A DNA stretch of 12,860 bases from a bacterium (GCA_028696285.1 JAQVHJ010000024.1:1-12860), one strand, 5' to 3'; positions 1 to 5,833 are shown, counted from the stretch's first letter. Program-made: numbers and translations. Notes: generated by a model not told the origin, from the sequence alone.

Positions 1-1286
1 ATTATGAAAACAACAAAGTCAATATTTTTCTCGTAGTTAAGCGGATCTCCATTAAAAAAATAAACATTTCCTTTTTCCTCCAATGCTGCAGGGTGCACGT
101 CTATAACATTCCTCCAGCGAAGCAGTACCTTTCCTGATGCAGGAAAGGTATCTTTATATGAACAATCATAAACCTTGTAATATTTCTTTGATTCTGATGT
201 GAAGCAGTAATTGCAATTTGCAAAATTTTCCGAGTTGGCCGTTATAAAAATAAGGAAATCGGTATTTGTATAATACGGGTACTCGTTCAGGAAACTCAGG
301 TCGGTTGAATGCGATCTTAAAACCACAACCTTTTTCCCGGATTTCTGTAAAATGGACTTTAAATTATTTCTTGTAATCTTGACATTGTTTTTCTGATAAT
401 CCTTCTGAAACTTTTTTATAAATGCTGTAGAGAATGAATCGGGAACAGAATTAATTTCAAAGGTAATTGAACAGGAAGATTTTTTTTCAGAGAAGTAAAT
501 AATACTGGCAATGTTCCGTTCCTTATTATCGGAAGGACTATTCATTATTTCGGGGTCATACCATTCTGTTTCCGGATTGTCTAAAACCATCGTAGTTGAA
601 CCGCCCCCATCAAAACCCATTGCTTCCTTAATTCCGAAATACTCAATTAAGAATTCAGCTAATTCATTGTATTTCATTCCGATGCTTTTTCCTGTTTTTC
701 TTCCGTCAACCGTTATAAAGTATAAGTTATTGTACTCATCAATTCCAATTGCAGAAAGGGGGTTGCGGTTATTCGTAAATTTCTCATCGGAATATTTTTT
801 GTAAGTTTTTCCGTTTCTGATTAATGTCGGTCCCCCGCCAAGAGCTATTCTAAAACTTTTCAATTGGTGAATATTCTTTTCTGAAAATTTTTTAATATAA
901 GGTTTTCCGGAAGAATCAATAATAAATACAGGTCTTGCGGGAATTCCCGGCACCGGCTCAGAAACAATTTTATTATTAACACCGTAAACCCCAAGAATTC
1001 TCCCCGAGTTGGGGTCGAAATAATTTGCGTTGATACATCCGCTCCCATTCACGGAAGTAAGAAGCTCAGATGACTTCTGAAGAGTAGTTCCTTTATTAAT
1101 ATTTACCTCCAGGTCTGAACCGGAGTGAATTTTAATTACCCTGATTTCAAGAGGCCCGGTTTGCTTAAAGTAAAATTTATTATATTCATAATAGGAGAAA
1201 TTATCACCCTGAAAATTATCTGCAAAAAGAAATAAATGAAAAAGAACAAGAAATAAAAGAACTAAAAAGCCCGTCCTGAATTTCAT
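1..1286 (-). CDS. Secreted phosphodiester glycosidase family protein (NAGPA domain), 3' end outside the window
   Basis: Reading the minus strand from ATG at 1286 gives 428 codons without a stop, running off the left edge. Residues 1-22 form a signal peptide (basic start, long Leu/Phe core, likely cut after Phe-Ala near 22), so export is expected. Residues about 80-265 carry the hallmarks of the NAGPA/phosphodiester glycosidase family (PF09992): a Cys-Ile-Asn-Ala-Asn-Tyr-Phe-Asp motif at 84-91, GGGPTL at 150-155, an Asn-Arg-Asn-Pro stretch before SAIGI, TVDGR at 192-196, GMKYNELAEFL at 203-213, FDGGGSTTM at 225-233 and a Lys-Glu-Arg motif near 255. Family members remove or process phosphodiester-linked sugars, often in envelope or exopolysaccharide metabolism; the substrate here is unknown. 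Residues 270-428 match nothing I recognise. The gene starts 4 bases after the EIIA gene with only a weak AAAAG as Shine-Dalgarno, so translational coupling is likely. The family assignment is firm, the function only general. Confidence 0.9.
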   Translation of the reverse strand, partial: MKFRTGFLVLLFLVLFHLFLFADNFQGDNFSYYEYNKFYFKQTGPLEIRVIKIHSGSDLEVNINKGTTLQKSSELLTSVNGSGCINANYFDPNSGRILGVYGVNNKIVSEPVPGIPARPVFIIDSSGKPYIKKFSEKNIHQLKSFRIALGGGPTLIRNGKTYKKYSDEKFTNNRNPLSAIGIDEYNNLYFITVDGRKTGKSIGMKYNELAEFLIEYFGIKEAMGFDGGGSTTMVLDNPETEWYDPEIMNSPSDNKERNIASIIYFSEKKSSCSITFEINSVPDSFSTAFIKKFQKDYQKNNVKITRNNLKSILQKSGKKVVVLRSHSTDLSFLNEYPYYTNTDFLIFITANSENFANCNYCFTSESKKYYKVYDCSYKDTFPASGKVLLRWRNVIDVHPAALEEKGNVYFFNGDPLNYEKNIDFVVFI

Positions 1287-1290
1287 ATGA

Positions 1291-1737
1291 TTAATCTTTT
1301 AATATATCAATTATTTGATCGGAATTTTTAACACTAAGTAAATTGCTCCGTACTTCAGGTCTTTTCAGAAGCTGAGTGATTTTTGCAAGGAATTTAAGTA
1401 ATTGCTTCGATTGATTTTCGGGGACTGCGATAAAAAACAGGATATTTACCGGCCTTGAATCGAGAGAGTCAAAATCAATTCCCTTTTTTGAAATTGCAAT
1501 AGAGATAATTGGTTCAGAAACGCCTTTTGTTCTTGCATGCGGAAGGGCAATTCCGTCCCCAATCCCCGTTGATTCTATTTCTTCTCGAGAAAGGATGTCT
1601 TTTGTTAACGTTTTAAGGTCTGTTACCTTTGTGGATAAAGCTAAGTTTTTACACATTCTCTTTATCGCTGAACCTTTCCCGGCCGCTTTAAAATCGACTT
1701 CAATTGCTTCTTTAATTATAAAATCCGATATCTTCAT
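1291..1737 (-). CDS. ptsN: PTS EIIA (fructose/nitrogen type) domain protein
   Basis: A single-domain, 148-residue EIIA type 2 protein. The phosphorylation motif reads Gly-Asp-Gly-Ile-Ala-Leu-Pro-His-Ala-Arg, placing the phospho-accepting histidine at His67. The later RPVNILFFIAVPE stretch (about 94-106) and the C-terminal helix pattern also fit the family. Such stand-alone proteins take phosphate from HPr/NPr and usually act as regulators (nitrogen, potassium or envelope control) rather than as sugar transporters; no EIIB or EIIC is visible here. Start is ATG at 1737 with GGAGG four bases upstream. A good promoter lies just upstream on the same strand, and the glycosidase gene follows 4 bases downstream, so the two probably form an operon. 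The symbol ptsN is by similarity; a fructose-type regulatory EIIA is an alternative. Confidence 0.9.
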   Translation of the reverse strand: MKISDFIIKEAIEVDFKAAGKGSAIKRMCKNLALSTKVTDLKTLTKDILSREEIESTGIGDGIALPHARTKGVSEPIISIAISKKGIDFDSLDSRPVNILFFIAVPENQSKQLLKFLAKITQLLKRPEVRSNLLSVKNSDQIIDILKD

Positions 1738-1762
1738 TGAGCCTCCATCATTTTAAACTTAA

Positions 1763-1791
1763 ATTTTACCAAAAAATAGAGATAAAGTCAA
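1763..1791 (-). promoter_or_regulatory. Sigma-70 promoter for the EIIA/glycosidase operon
   Basis: On the minus strand TTGACT (1791-1786) and TAAAAT (1768-1763) are separated by exactly 17 bases. A TG one base before the -10 makes it an extended -10 promoter. It sits about 25 bases upstream of the EIIA start codon. Predicted from sequence only. Confidence 0.75.
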
Positions 1792-1803
1792 GGAAAAAAA
1801 ACA

Positions 1804-1831
1804 GTAAACTGTGAACGGTGAACAGTGAACG
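1804..1831. repeat. Heptamer tandem microrepeat (GTGAACR)
   Basis: Four consecutive 7-base units: a degenerate GTAAACT (1804-1810), then GTGAACG, GTGAACA and GTGAACG (1811-1831). It abuts the first inverted-repeat element. The unit shares GTG plus four variable bases with the other GTG-type arrays in this window. Confidence 0.8.
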
Positions 1832-1834
1832 GTT

Positions 1835-1935
1835 GAGATCGCTTCGTTGCTTTGCTCCTCGCGATGACAAATGACGTTATTTGGTTCGCGAATGTTTGAA
1901 TGTCATCGCGAGGAGTGAAACGACTTGGCGATCTC
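1835..1935. repeat. Inverted-repeat element 1 (35-base arms)
   Basis: Left arm 1835-1869 and right arm 1901-1935 are imperfect reverse complements, matching at 28 of 35 positions by my alignment. Perfect blocks lie at the tips: GAGATCGC at the outer end and 15 bases ending in GCGATGACA at the inner end. The loop is 31 bases. Arms of this kind (GAGATYGC...TCGCRATGACA) resemble intergenic repeats scattered through many bacterial genomes and often mistranslated as short peptides. No transposase is present, so mobility is only inferred. Confidence 0.75.
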
Positions 1936-1946
1936 AATTTAAAAGA

Positions 1947-2115
1947 GAGATTGCTTCGGATTGCAAGCAACCCATCGCAATGACAGTGTACCTATATACT
2001 ACATTGAGTGCATAGCCTTGCACGTGGGGTACCCTGCTTCGCTAATGGTGTTATTTGATTCTCTAACGATGTAATATCATTGCGAGAGTTTTCGAGAGAA
2101 AACTTGTGGCAATCT
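1947..2115. repeat. Inverted-repeat element 2, related to element 1
   Basis: Left arm 1947-1985 begins GAGATTGCTTCGG and ends TCGCAATGACA. Right arm 2075-2115 begins TATCATTGCGAG and ends GGCAATCT, the reverse complement of the same termini. The left arm contains a hairpin (TTGCTT 1951-1956 with AAGCAA 1965-1970). The right arm contains a 7-base-pair hairpin with a GAGA loop (2087-2093 with 2098-2104). The roughly 90-base interior shows nothing recognisable apart from a small GGGTACCC palindrome. The tips are the same as in element 1 but the middles differ. Confidence 0.6.
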
Positions 2116-2163
2116 GGAAAGGTGAACGGAAACCGGTTAATTACTATGTTTCTAAAAAAATAC

Positions 2164-2192
2164 TTGAAAAAAAGCGCAATATCTGATATAAT
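2164..2192 (+). promoter_or_regulatory. Strong extended -10 promoter of the DUF4190/recO/ispF operon
   Basis: TTGAAA (2164-2169), a 17-base spacer and TATAAT (2187-2192), with TG one base before the -10 hexamer. The expected transcript start is near 2199, giving a leader of about 25 bases before ATG at 2225. A well-placed AAGGAGG lies at 2211-2217. Confidence 0.85.
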
Positions 2193-2224
2193 GCCGATAA
2201 TTAATATTATAAGGAGGAATTGAA

Positions 2225-2560
2225 ATGGCAGATTTTAATCAAATGCCCCCCCCGCCCGTGCCGGATGCGACGACAGCACCGTATGTTGAAGAGAAGGCAA
2301 GCGGCTTGGCAATTACCACTCTAATTTTAGGAATTGCAAGCTGTACAATTTGCTGCTACATGGGATTTATTACCGGGATTATAGGAATAATCCTCGGTAT
2401 AATTGAGAAATCCAAGATTAACGCAGGGGAACATTCAGAAAAAGGCCGTGGAATGTCAACCTGGGGAATTATCTTAAGTGTCGCCGGAATATTTGTATTT
2501 ATTATTGTTTGGGTTGTCTGGGCGATTGCTGCAGCGAATAATCCGAATATGTTCAGATAA
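2225..2560 (+). CDS. Small DUF4190-like membrane protein
   Basis: A 111-residue protein with a proline-rich cytosolic head (residues 8-13 hold five prolines), then a glycine/isoleucine-rich hydrophobic hairpin at about 27-61. A short polar loop follows, containing EKSKI and EKGRGMSTWGI (about 61-81), then a last membrane helix at 80-103. The order SGLAI, GIIGIILGII, KGRGM, GIILS is the pattern of DUF4190-type proteins, whose function is unknown. An excellent promoter and AAGGAGG 7 bases upstream suggest high expression. A run of eight C residues (2246-2253) encodes the proline head and would be prone to slippage. It is 8 bases ahead of recO. Family placement is by pattern only. Confidence 0.75.
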   Translation: MADFNQMPPPPVPDATTAPYVEEKASGLAITTLILGIASCTICCYMGFITGIIGIILGIIEKSKINAGEHSEKGRGMSTWGIILSVAGIFVFIIVWVVWAIAAANNPNMFR

Positions 2561-2568
2561 AAAACTGA

Positions 2569-3327
2569 ATGTATGGATATTTAAACGCGGTTGTCATAAA
2601 CAGTTTTGACCTGGGGGAGACAGACCGGGTATATGTTGTTTTCTCCGATCTCCTTGGCAGACTTTCTTTAATTCAAAGGCGTGGCGGATTAATAAAAAAT
2701 CCAAACTCAGGGGTTTTAAATAATTTCAATTTAGTCCGCATTTTTATTTCGAGAGAAGGGAACGCGCTTAATTTCTATATAAAAGAAACGGAACTTTTAG
2801 ATGATTTTACCAAGATTAAAGACAGCTTTGAAAAGTTTTTTTATACAGGTTATATCCTTTATGTCTTAAACTCGATCTTTAAGGAATCTTCCGAAGAAGA
2901 AGGTCTATATAAACTGTTGATCCGGCTTATGAAAATCATTGACGGGAAGACAGATTTAGACCTGGCGTTTTTAAAAGATGTTTTTCTTTGGAAGCTTTCG
3001 GGGATATTAGGTTATCTTCCCCGCTTAGAGAATTGTTCTGTTTGTTCAAGGGAACTTAAGGAGCCGCCCCGTACCTTTTCCGTTTCCAGCGGAGGGTTGG
3101 TGTGCAAAGACTGCCTTAATACGGTTCCCGTGGCAAGGACGTTATCTCAGGGTTCTTTAAATTTCATAAGAAGAATTTTCAATACGGGTATAAATTCACT
3201 CACATCGTTACGGTACACTGCGCTTGCAGAGAAAGAACTGTCGGGTTTAAGCGAGGAGTATCTAAGGTATTATTCAGACAGAGATTTACAGAATTCATCA
3301 ATTTTTTTAAATGGAATTAAGGTTTAA
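2569..3327 (+). CDS. recO: DNA repair protein RecO
   Basis: 252 residues, the usual RecO length. RecO acts with RecR (and RecF) in the cytosol to load RecA on SSB-coated DNA and to anneal strands. The N-terminal OB-fold region contains the family pattern VINSFDLGETDRVYVVFS (9-26). The helical middle follows, then a zinc finger with Cys156, Cys159, Cys179 and Cys182 and the motif LPRLENCSVC, which is diagnostic. An in-frame TGA directly precedes ATG at 2569, so the start is fixed. There is no clear Shine-Dalgarno and the gap to the upstream gene is 8 bases, so translation is probably coupled. It is followed by ispF after 3 bases. Confidence 0.93.
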   Translation: MYGYLNAVVINSFDLGETDRVYVVFSDLLGRLSLIQRRGGLIKNPNSGVLNNFNLVRIFISREGNALNFYIKETELLDDFTKIKDSFEKFFYTGYILYVLNSIFKESSEEEGLYKLLIRLMKIIDGKTDLDLAFLKDVFLWKLSGILGYLPRLENCSVCSRELKEPPRTFSVSSGGLVCKDCLNTVPVARTLSQGSLNFIRRIFNTGINSLTSLRYTALAEKELSGLSEEYLRYYSDRDLQNSSIFLNGIKV

Positions 3328-3330
3328 CAA

Positions 3331-3801
3331 ATGCGTATTGGTTACGGTACAGATACACATAAATTAGTTGAATCGCGTGATTTAATTCTAGGCGGAGTAA
3401 AGATTGATTTTGAAAAAGGCCTTTTGGGACATTCAGATGCGGATGTGTTACTTCACGCTATCATGGATGCGCTTCTGGGAGCAATGGGTCTTGGTGATAT
3501 AGGTATGCATTTCCCGGATACCGATAATCAGTATAAAGATATTTCAAGTGTTGAACTGCTGAAGAGGACATTTGAAATCTGTAAGAAAGCAGGGTTAAAG
3601 AATGTAATTAATCTGGATTTCACCATTATCTGCCAAAAGCCAAAATTAATCGGTTGCTTCCCTGAAATGAAAAAGAATATCTCTGCGGTTCTTGGAAGTC
3701 CTGTTGAAAGAATTAACCTGAAAGCAAGTACTACGGAAGGTTTGGGATTCGAAGGAAGGGGAGAAGGGATTACCGTGAATGGCGTTATTCTGGTGGAGTA
3801 A
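3331..3801 (+). CDS. ispF: 2-C-methyl-D-erythritol 2,4-cyclodiphosphate synthase (MEP pathway)
   Basis: 156 residues, full length. IspF converts CDP-methylerythritol 2-phosphate to the cyclic diphosphate with loss of CMP, in cytosolic trimers. Visible family features: zinc ligands Asp8, His10 and His42, the HSDADVLLHA block (34-43), DIGMHFPDTD (56-65) and TTEGLGFEGRGEGI (134-147). Another enzyme of the same pathway, dxr, lies further right in the window. The gene is 3 bases after recO with at best an AAGG 8 bases upstream. Its last 17 bases overlap the 3' end of speD on the opposite strand, and there is no terminator in between. Confidence 0.95.
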   Translation: MRIGYGTDTHKLVESRDLILGGVKIDFEKGLLGHSDADVLLHAIMDALLGAMGLGDIGMHFPDTDNQYKDISSVELLKRTFEICKKAGLKNVINLDFTIICQKPKLIGCFPEMKKNISAVLGSPVERINLKASTTEGLGFEGRGEGITVNGVILVE

Positions 3802-4141
3802 TCTCACCCCGGTCAATTTCATGCTTCTTAATGGATTCCGGTTTTAAATAATCTTCAATAATTTTTATTGCCTTATTAAAATCCAGATTTTTATTACAGG
3901 AGAAGAAATCAATTGCAGCAAACCGGTATTCGGGCCAGGTATGAATAGAGAAATGTGATTCTGTAATGATCACGATTCCTGTCAATCCATACGGTTCAAA
4001 ATGATACATTTTTGTCTCGACAATTGTCGCGCCGCTCTGTTTAATAGCGGAGACGATAATTTCCTTAATCTCTTCATTGTTCGAGATTTTTTCCGGCGCA
4101 CAATTAAAAAAGTCGCATATAAAATGCTTTCCTAAAGACAT
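3785..4141 (-). CDS. speD: S-adenosylmethionine decarboxylase proenzyme (prokaryotic SpeD)
   Basis: 118 residues from ATG at 4141. The open frame can be extended to a TTG at 4150, but GGAG (4154-4151) then touches the start codon. GGAG is 9 bases from the ATG, so I choose the ATG. SpeD supplies decarboxylated AdoMet for spermidine synthesis and self-cleaves to make its pyruvoyl group. The processing motif TESHFSIHTWPE is clear: cleavage between Glu61 and Ser62, with catalytic His67 and Cys82. The spacing matches the Thermotoga-type enzyme (63, 68, 83). No speE or other polyamine gene is in view. It has its own promoter and is convergent with ispF, overlapping it by 17 bases. Confidence 0.95.
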   Translation of the reverse strand: MSLGKHFICDFFNCAPEKISNNEEIKEIIVSAIKQSGATIVETKMYHFEPYGLTGIVIITESHFSIHTWPEYRFAAIDFFSCNKNLDFNKAIKIIEDYLKPESIKKHEIDRGEITPPE

Positions 4142-4172
4142 TAATTTCAACTCCGTTTTTCCGGGATAGTGA

Positions 4173-4202
4173 ATGATAACATAAAACGGCTGGAAAAGTC
4201 AA
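4173..4202 (-). promoter_or_regulatory. speD: Sigma-70 promoter of speD
   Basis: On the minus strand TTGACT (4202-4197) and TATCAT (4178-4173) are separated by 18 bases, about 30 bases upstream of the speD ATG. Each hexamer differs from consensus at one base. The -35 surroundings (CCTTGACTTT) are the same as in the EIIA promoter. Confidence 0.7.
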
Positions 4203-4219
4203 GGGGAAACATTTGTGAC

Positions 4220-4240
4220 GTGATTCGTGATTTGTGATTC
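4220..4240. repeat. Heptamer tandem microrepeat (GTGATTY)
   Basis: Three exact-phase 7-base units: GTGATTC (4220-4226), GTGATTT (4227-4233) and GTGATTC (4234-4240). They lie just upstream of the speD promoter. Confidence 0.75.
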
Positions 4241-4317
4241 GAAATAATTGTATTACCTGCATTTAATGTGTTATATAATTCGGAAGAATTATTTTATAAA
4301 CATTTGATACGATACGT

Positions 4318-4381
4318 AGGGGCGTTTCGTTTCAGGGTAAACCATTTGTGGTTTACCTCCCCGGACGCCCTTCCTTTTTTT
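4318..4381 (+). terminator. Branched hairpin followed by a T-run, possible intrinsic terminator
   Basis: GGGCGT (4320-4325) pairs with ACGCCC (4365-4370), extendable by G-U and A-U at the base. Inside is a perfect 9-base-pair hairpin, GGTAAACCA (4336-4344) with TGGTTTACC (4349-4357), loop TTTG. Then TTCC and seven T (4375-4381). It would stop rightward transcripts, either readthrough from ispF running antisense through speD or a short RNA started near 4286. It also resembles GTAGGGGCG-type interspersed palindromes, so a repeat origin is possible. Confidence 0.5.
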
Positions 4382-4412
4382 AACATTAAGTCGGCGGAGA
4401 GAATAATATAAA

Positions 4413-4495
4413 AGTGAAAATTTTAGATTGAAAATTGAAAATTTTGAATATAGCATTTATTTAGAAGATGCGGATGTTTAGAGCAGATGATACTT
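4413..4495. repeat. Imperfect direct repeat, copy 1, with heptad-phased head
   Basis: Positions 4421-4495 align without gaps to 4575-4649 at 58 of 75 positions. The head is built of 7-base units (AGTGAAA 4413-4419, ATTTTAG, ATTGAAA, ATTGAAA, ATTTTGA, ATATAGC ending 4454). The tail is not periodic. Confidence 0.65.
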
Positions 4496-4566
4496 GAACA
4501 GCAATTGAATGTGGTTTCAACAGGGACTTTTACGAGACTTGTAACAGAAAACGCTACGCATTTAAG

Positions 4567-4649
4567 ATTGAATATTTTAGATTGAAAATTTAAAATTGTG
4601 AATATAGCATTATAAATGATGTTGCAGATGTCTTGAGCGATTGATGCTT
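4567..4649. repeat. Imperfect direct repeat, copy 2, with heptad-phased head
   Basis: Second copy, 154 bases from the first. Its head is also 7-base periodic: ATTGAAT (4567-4573), ATTTTAG, ATTGAAA, ATTTAAA, ATTGTGA, ATATAGC (ending 4608). The tail keeps GCAGATG and GAGCG-like blocks in register with copy 1. Confidence 0.65.
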
Positions 4650-4681
4650 AACAAAACAGTGGATGCGAGAATAATTTTTAA

Positions 4682-4709
4682 TCCCGATAGTTTCCATGAA
4701 ACATCGGGA
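4682..4709. repeat. 12-base-pair palindrome with bulged A
   Basis: TCCCGAT (4682-4688), bulged A, GTTTC (4690-4694), loop CAT, GAAAC (4698-4702), ATCGGGA (4703-4709). No T-run follows, so it is not a typical terminator. It looks like an interspersed palindromic repeat. Confidence 0.65.
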
Positions 4710-4786
4710 CACCTTCGCTTCGCCCTGGACAAGCAACGCAATGAAAAATAATGTTATAACAATTCAGAATTCACATATACCATCAT

Positions 4787-4821
4787 CACCCTCCACCCTC
4801 CACACACCACTCTCCACTAAT
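4787..4821. repeat. Heptamer tandem microrepeat (CACYCTC; GTGGAGR on the other strand)
   Basis: Five 7-base units in phase: CACCCTC (4787-4793), CACCCTC, CACACAC, CACTCTC and a degenerate CACTAAT (4815-4821). Read on the minus strand the in-phase unit is GAGNGTG, which by rotation is GTGGAGR. Confidence 0.75.
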
Positions 4822-4920
4822 ATTTAATTTTTCAACTTTTTTTCTATCCGTCCCTGTTTTTTTATCAAAAATTAGATATAAGAGGTTGGCACTTTTTTCC
4901 ACCTTTTTCAATTTTTTTAC

Positions 4921-4949
4921 TTGACAAAAGCTTTTTAATTTGTTATAAT
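4921..4949 (+). promoter_or_regulatory. rplM: Consensus sigma-70 promoter of the rplM cluster
   Basis: TTGACA (4921-4926), 17-base spacer and TATAAT (4944-4949), with TG one base before the -10. Both hexamers and the spacer are perfect consensus. Start of transcription is expected near 4956, with GGAGG at 4978-4982. It fits a strong ribosomal protein promoter and is the only clear promoter for the whole downstream cluster. Confidence 0.92.
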
Positions 4950-4989
4950 CAATATTTTAATATCTAAAAATGACACTGGAGGAATTATA

Positions 4990-5418
4990 ATGAGAACGTA
5001 TGCGACCAAACCGGTAGACATCACGCGGAAGTGGTATATTACCGATGCAAAGGACTGGGTCTTGGGTCGGCTTGCAACGAAGGTAGCCATGATGCTAATG
5101 GGAAAGAATAAGCCGTACTATACGACCAATCTTGACACAGGCGATTTTGTAATCATTGTCAACGCGGAGAAGATCCAGGTAACCGGGAATAAGAAGGAGA
5201 GCAAGATTTACTACAAGCATTCCGGGTATATCGGCGGGTTAAAAGAGAAGACCCTTGAAGAGATGCTTGAGAAGAAGCCTGAAGAAGTGATACATCAGGC
5301 TGTTAAGTTAATGCTTCCCAAGACCAAGATGGGGAATGCGATGCTTAAGAAGTTATTTATCTACAAAGGGGAGAAGCATCCCCATAAGGCACAAAAGCCT
5401 GAAAAATTTGAAAATTAA
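4990..5418 (+). CDS. rplM: 50S ribosomal protein L13
   Basis: 142 residues, the standard bacterial L13 length. L13 binds 23S rRNA early in large subunit assembly. The family pattern is plain throughout: KWYITDAKDWVLGRLAT (14-30), GKNKPYYTTNLDTGDFVIIVNAEKI (38-62), a YYKHSGYIGG block (73-82) and LPKTKMGNAMLKKLFIY (109-125). The start is set by GGAGG 7 bases upstream and by the strong promoter. It is followed by rpsI after 19 bases, the almost universal bacterial pairing. Confidence 0.97.
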   Translation: MRTYATKPVDITRKWYITDAKDWVLGRLATKVAMMLMGKNKPYYTTNLDTGDFVIIVNAEKIQVTGNKKESKIYYKHSGYIGGLKEKTLEEMLEKKPEEVIHQAVKLMLPKTKMGNAMLKKLFIYKGEKHPHKAQKPEKFEN

Positions 5419-5437
5419 ATAAAGGAGCAGTCATTTT

Positions 5438-5833
5438 ATGGCAACAACAACACAGCATTACGGGACAGGCCGACGGAAGACTGCAACTGCGAGAGTATTT
5501 TTAAGACCGGGCAGCGGAAAGTTCTTAGTCAACAATAAAGAAGCATCCGTATATTTTACTACGCTTACTTCGGTAAACTTAGTAAAGCAGCCGTTACAGG
5601 TAACTAACACTACTTCAAAGTATGACTTATATGTTACCGTCTGCGGCGGCGGCGTATCCGGCCAAGCAGGAGCAGTAGCCCATGGTCTTGCCCGTGCGCT
5701 AACTCGATCTAATGACGAGTTCCGTGTTATTCTCAAGAAGAAGGGTTTATTAAAGAGAGACCCGAGAATGAAAGAGAGAAAGAAATACGGTCAGCGCGGA
5801 GCGAGAGCGAGATTCCAGTTCTCGAAGAGATAA
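5438..5833 (+). CDS. rpsI: 30S ribosomal protein S9
   Basis: 131 residues. S9 sits in the small subunit head and its C-terminal tail reaches the P-site tRNA. The N-terminal YGTGRRKTATARVFL (8-22), the glycine-rich VCGGGVSGQAGAVAHGLARAL segment (68-88) and the terminal ARARFQFSKR are all intact, including the final Lys-Arg. AAAGGAG (5421-5427) lies 10 bases before ATG. Co-transcribed with rplM; rpsB follows after an 83-base leader with secondary structure. Confidence 0.97.
   Translation: MATTTQHYGTGRRKTATARVFLRPGSGKFLVNNKEASVYFTTLTSVNLVKQPLQVTNTTSKYDLYVTVCGGGVSGQAGAVAHGLARALTRSNDEFRVILKKKGLLKRDPRMKERKKYGQRGARARFQFSKR

Larger units (their letters stand above)
1738..2224. other. Divergent spacer of 487 bases without a credible gene
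   Basis: This stretch separates the leftward EIIA operon from the rightward recO operon. It contains a promoter at each end, a heptamer tandem array (1804-1831) and two inverted-repeat elements (1835-1935 and 1947-2115). A lone GTGAACG at 2122-2128 lies beyond the second element and matches the array unit. Short open frames here translate repeat sequence and are not called as genes. Confidence 0.8.
4142..4989. other. Non-coding block of about 850 bases between speD and rplM
   Basis: No credible protein gene is seen on either strand. The block contains, in order: speD promoter, GTGATTY heptamers, a possible -10 box (TATAAT 4274-4279), a hairpin with T-run (4318-4381), two heptad-phased copies of a 75-base repeat, a 12-base-pair palindrome, a CACYCTC heptamer array, T-rich sequence and the rplM promoter. 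The repeat richness suggests a genomic junk or recombination zone, but a small RNA is possible. Confidence 0.75.

Noticed and set aside
511..804. A 97-codon plus-strand open frame
   Set aside because: It is antisense to the clearly coding glycosidase gene and shows no family pattern.
860..1048. A 62-codon minus-strand open frame
   Set aside because: It is a second reading frame inside the glycosidase gene, whose own frame carries the NAGPA motifs.
1788..1970. A 60-codon open frame on the minus strand containing a Val-Ile-Ala-Arg-Ser-Lys-Ala-Thr-Lys stretch
   Set aside because: It lies entirely on the heptamer array and the inverted-repeat elements; such peptides are well-known mistranslations of interspersed repeats. 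No ribosome binding site or family pattern.
4682..4709. Palindrome considered as a terminator
   Set aside because: No T-run follows on either strand at the right place and no gene ends nearby; kept only as a repeat.
1804..4821. Repeats considered as a CRISPR array
   Set aside because: Units are 7 bases, directly tandem or in isolated pairs, with no regular spacers and no cas genes.
4886..4903. TTGGCAC resembling a sigma-54 -24 element before rplM
   Set aside because: The -12 GC is missing at the required distance (CA instead), and a perfect sigma-70 promoter lies just downstream.
4142..4989. Search for tRNA or other known RNA genes in the long spacer
   Set aside because: No cloverleaf, CCA end or familiar RNA signature was seen; only the hairpin with T-run remains as a candidate.
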